Below, piece after piece: positions 55,340 through 62,440 of a stretch of DNA of 64,000 bases; the first letter of the stretch is position 1, and each line of letters starts with the position of its first letter. Source of the stretch: Myxococcales bacterium. Its GTDB lineage: Bacteria > Myxococcota_A > Polyangia > Fen-1088. The stretch is taken from positions 62,001 through 126,000 of the forward strand of contig JAGTJU010000009.1 in assembly GCA_022184915.1 (NCBI GenBank), read 5' to 3'. The notes below the pieces were generated by a model. The model was given only the letters and a program-made list of their open reading frames with translations. It was not told the origin of the DNA and made no database searches. A program made the translations under genes and the position numbers.

Positions 55340-56338
55340 TCATGGAAAATTCCAAATAAACCCAGCCCCCACCTGAGGCGCCCAACGGGGAGCGGAATGG
55401 ACTACGACAGCGTCTGCCCCTTTGGTCACAACAAAGCGGTAGTTCGCTATTCCAACCGTCGTTCCAATATTGGCCTCGAAGCCAAACGAGCTCCACGGCC
55501 AAGCCTGAAGCCGAGCCTCGGCAACGCCGGCTGCCCACGTGCGCGTGCTGCCGAGGGGCATGGGAACGCCCCTGCCCTCCACCGCAAGGGTGCCGATCTG
55601 CACCCCCCCGCAGGGTAAAATTTGTACCGTCGTTGTTTTCAAGATCGGCCAACAGCCCGTGGTCTCCCCGCTAAACCCCTGAATCCTCACCGAAGGGTCG
55701 GGGCTCGGCGCTGACCGGCCACTCCAAATCAAGACGCGTAGCCGTAAAGAAGGCGGCAACGCGAGGCGTCCGAGCGTGCGTTCCACAAACAACGACATGC
55801 CTAAAGCGCTGCCCAAGGCGAGTCCTGCACCGCCGTTTACACCGGCCCCCATGCGCCAGCGCCCAACATCACTACCAGTGGTGTCCCGATCCGGAGTCGG
55901 AGCGGGGCGAAGCGCGGTGGCCTCGATTTGGTGTTGTGTAACAGTGCGTTGGTACCCAACAATCGGATCTAAAGACAGCGCCGCGGCAAACACCAAGGTC
56001 TCTACAGTTTCTCGACATACCGCGGCCAACGCCTCGCGCTTCTCTACCGGGTCGCCAGTGCCTCCCGACTCAAGAACGCCTGCGAACCCTTGATCGGTGA
56101 GTGTGACGCGAAGTCGGACGACGTGCTGTTCTGCGTCTGATGTCACCAGTTTGACGCTGGGGCTCCACTGTTGGAAAAGGCCTACAACCTGAGCAGTCGA
56201 CGGGCACTCGCCAGGGGCGCTGTATTCCAGGCCGACCTGTGGTCCCCCGGCCGCGGAAGAGTCCGCATGGCCGGCAAGAAGATGTATCGCTGGCAGGAGC
56301 AGCCTGAGCCGATACCTGCTGCGAAAGGGAATGGGCAT
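55340..56338 (-). CDS. Outer-membrane or periplasmic protein upstream of the sigma factor
   Basis: 332 aa with an N-terminal export signal (FRSRYRLRLLLPAIHLLAGHADSSAAGG). Residues 35-140 form an alpha/beta domain with two Cys (GECPSTAQVV, AAVCRETVETLVFAAALSLDP), followed by about 175 residues of amphipathic strands (GAGVNGGAGLALGSALGMSLFVE, PPSLRLRVLIWSG, ARLQAWPWSSFGFEANIGTTVGI, VGAGFIWNF with terminal Phe-Pro). The overall plan resembles the protein at 38402-39436, suggesting two related signalling or assembly modules. It heads the unit with the sigma factor. Confidence 0.65.
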   Translation of the reverse strand: MPIPFRSRYRLRLLLPAIHLLAGHADSSAAGGPQVGLEYSAPGECPSTAQVVGLFQQWSPSVKLVTSDAEQHVVRLRVTLTDQGFAGVLESGGTGDPVEKREALAAVCRETVETLVFAAALSLDPIVGYQRTVTQHQIEATALRPAPTPDRDTTGSDVGRWRMGAGVNGGAGLALGSALGMSLFVERTLGRLALPPSLRLRVLIWSGRSAPSPDPSVRIQGFSGETTGCWPILKTTTVQILPCGGVQIGTLAVEGRGVPMPLGSTRTWAAGVAEARLQAWPWSSFGFEANIGTTVGIANYRFVVTKGADAVVVHSAPRWAPQVGAGFIWNFP

Positions 56339-56930
56339 GTCGCCGTGATAGTACCATCGCGACGCTCCGGCAGTTCAAATGTCTCGTCACCCTCTTGGCG
56401 TCTCAGGCGCAATGAGGAAGCAAGCACAACGGCGTTGGTGCCGGCAAGGGCCGGTGACGCAACCCTATGGGTACGTTTCTAAGCGTGGGCGCACCGACAG
56501 AATCGGCGTTGTCGAACTGGTGACCCAAGGTTGCACGGCGTGCAAATCAGGCGGTGGGTCTATGATGGAGGGGCGGGCCGCGCAACAAAGCGAAGGTGGC
56601 CAAGTTGAAATCCGAATATGCGTCCGAGTTCAATCAGCCGATGCCGATTGGTTCGTACGTACCGAGTCTTTGCGCCAGTGTCGATCACGTTGCTCCAGGC
56701 CAGCCCCTTCGAGGGGCTAGGCCCATTCCCGCCATCCATCACTGCGGAAGCACCCCGCGTGCCGGCGCCACTAAGGGCACGTCGTGGGGGTTCCGGCGCC
56801 ACCACACTGCAATGCTTGAACCTACTGTGCGCCTCGAGCGTGCGCGCAAACGACAAGCCGCCAGCGTTCCCCATGGGTTCGCCGGCGGCCCGCCTTCTGT
56901 GTTCGTAGCGCTAGATGCAGGGTTGCGTTT
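56339..56930. other. Stretch of about 590 bp without a convincing gene
   Basis: Open frames on both strands overlap each other and lack codon bias or ribosome binding sites. The region lies upstream of the sigma-module operon and downstream of the Cys-repeat lipoprotein, so it should contain the sigma-module promoter, but no clear -35/-10 pair could be chosen. No repeats were noticed in it. Confidence 0.4.
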
Positions 56931-56934
56931 CAGG

Positions 56935-57036
56935 GTCGCAAACCGGCAGCGTGCTGCACTTTGGGGCCACAGGCCGGGGGATAGAGCAAGCCGTCGATGC
57001 AAGTGACTTGTTCGGCGCAAATGATCGTGTTGTCAC
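56935..57036 (-). pseudogene. Sixth Cys-rich repeat, out of frame
   Basis: Directly after the stop of the repeat lipoprotein the minus strand codes, in a shifted frame, for ATCDNTIICAEQVTCIDGLLYPPACGPKVQHAAGLRP, a diverged sixth repeat. The shift lies in a C-rich proline tract (CCACCCGCC) at about 57040, where the other copies have regular CCN codons. A one- or two-base slip there would add or remove the last repeat. Confidence 0.65.
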
Positions 57037-57908
57037 AAGTCGCTGGCGGGTGGCGGAAGCGGAGGGTCAATGATTGGGCACGGCGTTTTGCTGACGTCGC
57101 AGTTTTTGGGGCCGCAAGCTGTTGGGTAGAGCAAGCCGTCGACGCAGGTGACGTTTGCGGCGCAAACGAGCGTGTTGTCGCACGTCGCTGGCGGCAGCGG
57201 AGGGTCAACTATGGGGCAGGGAGTCTTACTGACGTCGCAGTTTTTGGGGCCGCAAGCTGTTGGGTAGAGCAAGCCGTCGACGCAGGTCACTTGCTGAGCG
57301 CAAACGAGCGAGTTGTCGCACTCGACTGGCGGAGGCGGCAGCGGAGGATCAACTATGGGGCAGGGAGTTTTACTGACGTCGCAGTTTTTGGGGCCGCAAG
57401 CTGTTGGGTAGAGCAAGCCGTCGACGCAGGTCACTTGCTGAGCGCAAACGAGCGAGTTGTCGCACTCGACTGGCGGAGGCGGCAGCGGAGGGTCAACTAT
57501 GGGGCAGGGAGTTTTGCTCACATCGCAGTTTTTGGGGCCGCAGGCCGTGGGGTAAAGCAAGCCGTCGACGCAGGTCACTTGCTGAGCGCAAACGAGGGTG
57601 TTGTCGCACGTCACTGGCGGAGGCGGCAGCGGAGGGTCAACTATAGGGCAGGGAGTTTTGCTCACATCGCAGTTTTTGGGGCCGCAGGCCGTGGGGTAAA
57701 GCAAGCCGTCGAAGCACGTGACTTGCTGGGCGCAGACCAAAGAGGGGTCGCAATCAGACCTCACGTCATTAAGCAAACCCGTGTCGTCTACGGGGTCCGA
57801 TTTGAAATCATCGGTACCGATCGGGACGTCGGACGTGAGACATCCAGCCAAACACATCGCTGGGTAAAGCAGGAACAACAAACTTCCACGCAACAAAATC
57901 TTTGTCAT
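57033..57908 (-). CDS. Lipoprotein with five tandem Cys-rich repeats
   Basis: AGGAGA precedes the ATG. The signal peptide ends MCLAGC (lipobox). After a 30-residue acidic linker there are five repeats of about 47-49 residues, each CDNxLVCAQQVTCVDGLLYPTACGPKNCDVSKTPCPIVDPPLPPPP, with seven Cys per unit. The core CxxxxTCxDGxxYPTACGPxNC looks like a Kazal-type or short disulfide domain, in which DG-YPTAC is a signature. Protease-inhibitor activity is possible but the reactive loop is not evident. Nearly identical DNA repeats of about 147 bp suggest recent expansion. A sixth repeat follows in another frame (see findings). Repeat 5 differs at CAANVTC. Confidence 0.78.
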   Translation of the reverse strand: MTKILLRGSLLFLLYPAMCLAGCLTSDVPIGTDDFKSDPVDDTGLLNDVRSDCDPSLVCAQQVTCFDGLLYPTACGPKNCDVSKTPCPIVDPPLPPPPVTCDNTLVCAQQVTCVDGLLYPTACGPKNCDVSKTPCPIVDPPLPPPPVECDNSLVCAQQVTCVDGLLYPTACGPKNCDVSKTPCPIVDPPLPPPPVECDNSLVCAQQVTCVDGLLYPTACGPKNCDVSKTPCPIVDPPLPPATCDNTLVCAANVTCVDGLLYPTACGPKNCDVSKTPCPIIDPPLPPPASDL

Positions 57909-57964
57909 ATGTATCTCCTATTCGGGGTCGGTCTGCGCGTTGTCAGCCGCAGTCACTTAGTTAA

Positions 57965-58200
57965 TGGCCGGGCACCTTCAGCCTGATCACTTTTTGATCG
58001 GGGTGTCGTAACCAGTGCACGCAGACGGTCGGCCTTTTTTTTGCTCGGTCTTGCCAGGATGAATGCATCGATTGCTCGACGAGCGCCGGCCTGATCTCCC
58101 GCCAAAGGAGTGCGTCGATGCGAAGCAACTCGGCCTCTTCCCAGCGATCGGGGAAAACGAAGTTGCCATAAGAAAGGCCAGTCGTTTTAAGCACTTTGCC
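57965..58200 (-). pseudogene. Broken C-terminal copy of the sigma-linked membrane regulator
   Basis: The minus strand encodes EEAELLRIDALL and then, after a one-base slip in a T run (about 58105), AGDQAGARRAIDAFILARPSKKKADRLRALVTTP. This matches the C-terminal domain of the protein at 53788-54726 (VLRIDALLLAGDQVNASRAIDAFLMSRP). Nothing upstream of this domain is preserved in frame. It is a truncated paralogue, probably left after the rearrangements around the IS21 element. Confidence 0.65.
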
Positions 58201-58247
58201 TCAATGCGCCCCCCGGCAGCAAGGCCGAGGATGCGAGGCGGCTTACG

Positions 58248-58856
58248 TTAGTTGACAGGACATTCTTTGTCGAGCGTTTTCTGGCGCGGAAAGACGTGGT
58301 GCTTAGGCTCTCTATTGACATCGCGATGCATTGCGAAGCTGTGGCGCTGGTTGCCGCGGGAAGCCACCACCGATGCACGAGGTGTGTTCAGTTCTCCCGG
58401 GCTTTCTCCGGCGAGAGCACGTCCTCGCGACGATCCCGAAAGCCGTTCGTCCGCGCCCCGCCGGGAGATCTGGAACTCTGTCCCCGTCGGCAGCAGGTCG
58501 ATCACCGGCCCCTCATACGCGGCGGCCAGCCGGGCGAGACGCCGGTCCTTCCTGAGCCATGTCGCGATGGCCGCCCAATACGCGCGGACACGTCCAGACC
58601 GATGCGCGCCTACCAGGCGTACGAGCTGATCGGCGTTCACGTGCCCGTGATGCACCCCGAGCCACGTGGTCAGCACGGCGAGCACCCGGAGATCACCGTC
58701 GTCCATCCCAAGCGCAGAGGCATGGAGCAGGGTGCGCTCGATGTCCGCGTCCGCTGCCGCTTTGCCAGCGAAGTTCATCCCGATGGCCACCATTCGCGCC
58801 GTCAGTTCGTCGGGCGAGGGCGTCGGCTCGGGGGAGGTCGCACGGTTAAACGCCAT
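58248..58856 (-). CDS. Hypothetical protein, second gene of a disrupted pair
   Basis: The start MAFNRATSPEPTPSPDELTARMV at 58856 overlaps the end of the upstream remnant by 11 bp. The first about 135 residues are helical and look genuine (DDGDLRVLAVLTTWLGVHHGHVNADQLVRLVGAHRSGRVRAYWAAIATWL, LAAAYEGPVIDLLPTG). The rest is Arg/Ser-rich and may be out of frame. It resembles unnamed small proteins paired with a second short gene in myxobacterial genomes, perhaps a toxin-antitoxin or phage-defence pair. That is an impression, not an assignment. Confidence 0.5.
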   Translation of the reverse strand: MAFNRATSPEPTPSPDELTARMVAIGMNFAGKAAADADIERTLLHASALGMDDGDLRVLAVLTTWLGVHHGHVNADQLVRLVGAHRSGRVRAYWAAIATWLRKDRRLARLAAAYEGPVIDLLPTGTEFQISRRGADERLSGSSRGRALAGESPGELNTPRASVVASRGNQRHSFAMHRDVNREPKHHVFPRQKTLDKECPVN

Positions 58857-59091
58857 GGACGAGCCTCCGCGCGACTTCGGCCATCGTGGCGCAGACATGG
58901 GCTGGCCAAGCATTGTTGCCGTCCTGCCGTTCCAGCCAGGGCAGGCACTCGGCGAACTCCTCCGCAGTCGGTGCGAGCGCGATGCAGTCGGGCAGATCCG
59001 TGCCGCGATGTCAAAGTGCGAACAGCTTACTCTTCAGCAGATCGGGTCTGCCCTGCATATACCGGCGAACGTGATCAATCAGATCGGGCAT
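58846..59091 (-). pseudogene. Short upstream partner gene with internal stop, cut by the IS21 element
   Basis: Minus-strand frame MPDLIDHVRRYMQGRPDLLKSKLFAL-stop-HRGTDLPDCIALAPTAEEFAECLPWLERQDGNNAWPAHVCATMAEVARRLVHGV-stop. The single TGA sits in otherwise continuous coding-like sequence. The beginning coincides with the end of the IS21 element (ATCGTGATCG at 59090), so the true N-terminus may have been replaced. Confidence 0.5.
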
Positions 59092-59140
59092 CGTGATCGG
59101 TCGGAGCGGAGCGACGATGGCAGTTGTTCTGGGGGCAAGG

Positions 59141-59887
59141 TTACTCGGTCGGGATCTCCTGGGTTGTCTTTCTGCGCGAAGGACCCTTTAGCACGATGCG
59201 GTGAGCGTTGTGAAGAAGGCGGTCGAGGATGGCATCTGCCATGGTTTGGTCATTCAGATGTTCGTACCAACTGTTGGGCGGGAGCTGGCTGGTCATGATG
59301 GTGGACCGCTGGCCATAGCGGTCCTCAAGGACCTCGAGAAAGTCCCTGCGCTCCTGCTCACGTGCGGGTGCCAGTCCCCAGTCATCCACCACCAGGACAT
59401 CTGCGCGCGCGAGCTTTGCAAAAAGGCGCACGTAGCTGCCATCCGCTCGGGCGAGCGCCAGTTCGTCGAAGAGACGAGAGGCTCGACGGTAGATGGCGGA
59501 GAAGCCCTTGCGGCACGCCTGCTGGGCGAGCGCACAGGCAAGAAAGGTCTTTCCGGTTCCAGTCATTCCCGTGATGATCACGTTTTGGTGTTGCTGGATC
59601 CAAGCACAGGAAGCCAGCTGACGAACGGTGGCTTTGTCGATCTCTCGGCGTGGTGAGTAGTCGATGTCCTCGATGCAAGCTTGACTCAGGCGTAGCTTGG
59701 CTTCTTTCAGCAATCTCGAAAGCCGCTTGTTTTCTCGCGCGAGGCATTCCGCATCGACGAGCAATCCAAGCCTCTCGTCGAAGGACAGTCTGGCGATTTC
59801 TGTGTTCTTCTGCTGTTCTGTCCACGTCGTGGCAAAAGCGTCAAGACGTAGGCTGCGAAGCTTGTCGAGTGTCTGTTCCTTCAGCAT
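59141..59887 (-). CDS. istB: IS21-family helper ATPase IstB
   Basis: 248 aa, full length. The AAA+ core has Walker A GMTGTGKTFLACALAQQA, Walker B DVLVVDDWGLAP, sensor 1 STIMTSQLPP and an arginine-finger helix AILDRLLHNAHRIVLKG. The N-terminal helical domain (LDKLRSLRLDAFATTWTEQQ) binds the transposase or target. IstB is required for target selection by IstA. It lies nine bp downstream of istA. Confidence 0.95.
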   Translation of the reverse strand: MLKEQTLDKLRSLRLDAFATTWTEQQKNTEIARLSFDERLGLLVDAECLARENKRLSRLLKEAKLRLSQACIEDIDYSPRREIDKATVRQLASCAWIQQHQNVIITGMTGTGKTFLACALAQQACRKGFSAIYRRASRLFDELALARADGSYVRLFAKLARADVLVVDDWGLAPAREQERRDFLEVLEDRYGQRSTIMTSQLPPNSWYEHLNDQTMADAILDRLLHNAHRIVLKGPSRRKTTQEIPTE

Positions 59888-59896
59888 GTGGTTCCT

Positions 59897-61438
59897 TCAG
59901 TTGTAGTAGTTGGGTCCGCGAATATTCGAATGTGCAGCGGGTGCTGCGCGTGACGAGTTTTCCTGCGAAGGCAAAGGCGAAGCATCCAAGCCGTTTTTCA
60001 AGATCGAATCGACATGGCGATAGGACCGCGCGCCCACGGCAACGGCCCGCGTGCATGCGGCCTCCAGCCTTGAGGCGCCGTAGCGCTTCTCCAGGCGCAG
60101 AATTCCAAGGCAGGATCGATAGCCCTGCTCCGGGTGGGGCCGATCGCCGAGGATTCGTTCCACCAGAAGGCGCGTCTGTGGTCCGATCGTTGCCGCCCAG
60201 TTCGCAATGCGCGAAGGAGACCACTGCATGTGTTTGCGGTGCGCAGCCGGCATATGCTCGGGCACGGTGGTGTGGCGCCCGCGCTGGAAGCTCCTTGCGT
60301 GCGAGGCGATGCGTTGGCCGTCGCGAATAACCTCAACCGTGAAAGCCGACATCCGAGCCTCGACCTGTTCCCCCACATGCTGATGGGGAACCGAGTAATA
60401 GTGACCATCCACCTCGACGTGGTAATCGATGTTCACCTTGACGGCCTTCCACTCGCCGTAGGAGAACGGACGTTCGGGAAGCGGTCGGAGCATCGGTTTG
60501 TCGAGCCGCTCGAACATCTCGCGCCGGCTGCGTTTGTATATCCGCATCTGCCGGTTGTTCAGGTCCTCAAGCAGTTCCCAAATGCGCTCATTCAACGATA
60601 CGATCGAGAAGTGCTTCTCGTGGCGCAGACGCGCCAGGATCCACCGCTGTGCGACGCGCACGGCGGTCTCGACTTTGGCCTTGTCCTTGGGATGGTGTGG
60701 ACGAGCAGGAATGACTGACGTTCCGTAATGTTCTGCCCACTCTTCGTAGGTCCGCTGGATGCCGGGTTCGTATCGGCAAGGGGCCGTGACGCCAGAGCGA
60801 AGCTGATCGCACACAACAACCTCGGTGGCACCGCCAAAGTATTGGACCGCGTGGCAGTGGCTCGAAATCCAATCGGGCCCCCGTTGTGTGGGCGTCGCCT
60901 CGGCGTACGTGTAGTTGGAAGCTCCGACAACCGCCACGAAGAGCTCAACGTCGATGCGCTCGCCCGTCTTCGGATCCCAAATGCAAGGCTTCTTTCCGGA
61001 GTAGTCAACGAACGTCTTCTCGCCGCCGCGGTGAACCTGCCGCATCGAGTAGCTACGCTGCTTGAGCCACGCACGATACATGTCGCAGAACCGCGTGTAC
61101 CCGTAGCCATTGGGGTTGTCCTGGACATACTCGAGGTGCAGAAGCTCGAGCGTCACGCCAGGATAGCGCCGCTCGCGATGGATCCACGCACAGTCGGGGC
61201 GTGGCCTCTCTGCCTCAGCAGAGGACGGGTACAGCCGCCTTTCAAGCGCGCTTGCTGCCAGCGTGTCCACCTCCGCGAACTGTGTGAAGCCTGCTTCCTT
61301 GGCACGGCGAACGGTCTCGCCTACCGCCCCCGCGCTGATTCCGAGGCTGCGGGCGATATCGCGATGGCTCCGCCCAAGCAGCCATTTCTGTCGAAGGATT
61401 TCTCTGACTTGTCTCATTGGTAGTCGCTCCGTAGGCAT
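59897..61438 (-). CDS. istA: IS21-family transposase IstA
   Basis: 513 aa. An N-terminal helix-turn-helix (MRQVREILRQKWLLGRSHRDIARSLGISAGAVGETVRRAKEAG) is followed by the DDE core: Asp in KTFVDYSGKKP, Asp in EVVVCDQLRSGV, Glu in KAKVETAVRVAQRWILARL. C-terminal beta-barrel and end-binding parts (VNIDYHVEVDGHYYSVPHQHVGEQVEAR) are complete. Gene order istA-istB matches the family. Both genes are intact, so the element may still move. Confidence 0.95.
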   Translation of the reverse strand: MPTERLPMRQVREILRQKWLLGRSHRDIARSLGISAGAVGETVRRAKEAGFTQFAEVDTLAASALERRLYPSSAEAERPRPDCAWIHRERRYPGVTLELLHLEYVQDNPNGYGYTRFCDMYRAWLKQRSYSMRQVHRGGEKTFVDYSGKKPCIWDPKTGERIDVELFVAVVGASNYTYAEATPTQRGPDWISSHCHAVQYFGGATEVVVCDQLRSGVTAPCRYEPGIQRTYEEWAEHYGTSVIPARPHHPKDKAKVETAVRVAQRWILARLRHEKHFSIVSLNERIWELLEDLNNRQMRIYKRSRREMFERLDKPMLRPLPERPFSYGEWKAVKVNIDYHVEVDGHYYSVPHQHVGEQVEARMSAFTVEVIRDGQRIASHARSFQRGRHTTVPEHMPAAHRKHMQWSPSRIANWAATIGPQTRLLVERILGDRPHPEQGYRSCLGILRLEKRYGASRLEAACTRAVAVGARSYRHVDSILKNGLDASPLPSQENSSRAAPAAHSNIRGPNYYN

Positions 61439-61530
61439 CCCCGGCTTCTAGCCGGGGGGCAGCCCCTTCGAGCAACTCCATCGCCGCGACGCGGCGTGTT
61501 CCTTCGCAGGACACGCTGCGGCATCCGCTG

Positions 61531-61651
61531 ATCACGATCACCGATCTAGGTGATCATGATGGCCGATCCCGCTGATCGTGATCACCGATCCAGGTGATCA
61601 CGATGGCCGATCCCGGCGATCACGATGGTTCGATCCGAGCGATCACGATCC
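61531..61651. repeat. Six copies of YGATCAYGAT at 22-bp spacing (IS21 terminal array)
   Basis: The 10-mer or its one-base variants starts at 61531, 61553, 61575, 61597, 61619 and 61642. The spacing is 22, 22, 22, 22 and 23 bp, about two DNA turns, so all sites face the same side of the helix. Each site contains TGATCA-like dyads, and the spacer is often CCGATC. This is the expected look of a transposase binding array. It is longer than the two or three repeats usually described for IS21 ends. Confidence 0.8.
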
Positions 61652-61910
61652 GCCGGTGCATGCACATTGTGCTAAGTCTCGCCTCGCGTAAATGCCAGTG
61701 TTATCAACTATTTGTCTGGCTCCATGTCATGGCGACAGTCCCTTGAGACATTCGCTATTTACAGGACGAAACGAAACCTTCGTTTGACTCTCTATAGCCA
61801 ATCTTAGATCCATATCGGGCATCCCGTGGTCCACCAGGGTCACGTCCCCGGGCACGTCTGATTCACAACTAGGCGGCCTACCCATCCCCCAAATAGGAGC
61901 TGAGAAGATC

Positions 61911-62438
61911 ATGCAAGTGAAGAGAGTAGTGCGCCCTCTGTGCGCAACGGCGTTATTACTATTAGGGAGCGCTTGCTCTCAAGACGCGTCTCCCGCGTCC
62001 GCCCCGCTTAGCCAAGCTGTTTCGGCTGCGGAAGGACGGCCATCGGCGCCCGGAAATGTCGCTGAATCGTCGCCTGGAGCTGTAGCTGCGGTGGCAGCAG
62101 CTCCAGCTGCAGCCGCTGCTCGGGCTGCCCTCCCAGATAGGGCTCAGGCACCCCTAGTTGCGAAGTACCCAGCGCAACAAGAAAACCGGCGCATTTTTAA
62201 GAGCCCCGAGGAGCTACCTCCGCGAGGGCCGAAGCAGAAGGAGGACAAAGAGAAGCAATTCACTGCCCCTTCGGAGGCTCCTCCGGCGAGTGAGACGCTG
62301 TCTGGTGCTGAGTACCGCCGCCGTGCCGATGAGTACTTGGCGCAGTGGAATAAGCGCTCAGGCGATTATGCAAATTCAAGCCCGCAAGAGACCGAAGCGG
62401 CCAAGAGCGCTCTCAAGCGAGAAATTATCGGAGAATGA
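61911..62438 (+). CDS. Small lipoprotein preceding the metalloprotease
   Basis: AGGAGCTGAGAAG precedes the ATG. The signal peptide is KRVVRPLCATALLLLGSAC with lipobox. The mature about 153 residues are Ala/Pro/Glu-rich and unstructured up to about residue 120. The short C-terminal helix region GAEYRRRADEYLAQWNKRSGDY...ETEAAKSALKREIIG is left as the only likely folded part. It ends two bp before the ATG of the protease gene, whose Shine-Dalgarno (GGAGAA) lies in its last codons, so the two are co-translated. A protease chaperone, inhibitor or propeptide-like role is possible. Confidence 0.75.
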   Translation: MQVKRVVRPLCATALLLLGSACSQDASPASAPLSQAVSAAEGRPSAPGNVAESSPGAVAAVAAAPAAAAARAALPDRAQAPLVAKYPAQQENRRIFKSPEELPPRGPKQKEDKEKQFTAPSEAPPASETLSGAEYRRRADEYLAQWNKRSGDYANSSPQETEAAKSALKREIIGE

Positions 62439-62440
62439 TC

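Larger units (their letters stand above)
59070..61655 (-). mobile_element. IS21-family insertion sequence, approximate limits
   Basis: The istAB genes are flanked by copies of the motif YGATCAYGAT: six copies at 61531-61651 on the istA side and ATCGTGATCG (its inverse) at 59090 with a related GTGATCAA near 59071 on the istB side. IS21 ends typically carry several internal repeats that bind IstA. Exact termini and target duplication were not resolved. Confidence 0.75.

Noticed and set aside
56596-57006. 136-aa plus-strand frame in the region between sigma module and repeat lipoprotein
   Set aside because: It overlaps an equal minus-strand frame and runs into the antisense of the sixth Cys-rich repeat. 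No ribosome site or conserved look.
56935-57800. Regular repeats at about 147-bp spacing considered as a CRISPR-like array
   Set aside because: The repeats are coding, in frame with Cys-rich protein units, far too long, and there are no unique spacers.
61500-61660. Palindromic TGATCA sites considered as a replication origin or DnaA box cluster
   Set aside because: The 10-mers do not match the DnaA box TTATCCACA, and they sit beside istA as expected of IS21 terminal repeats.
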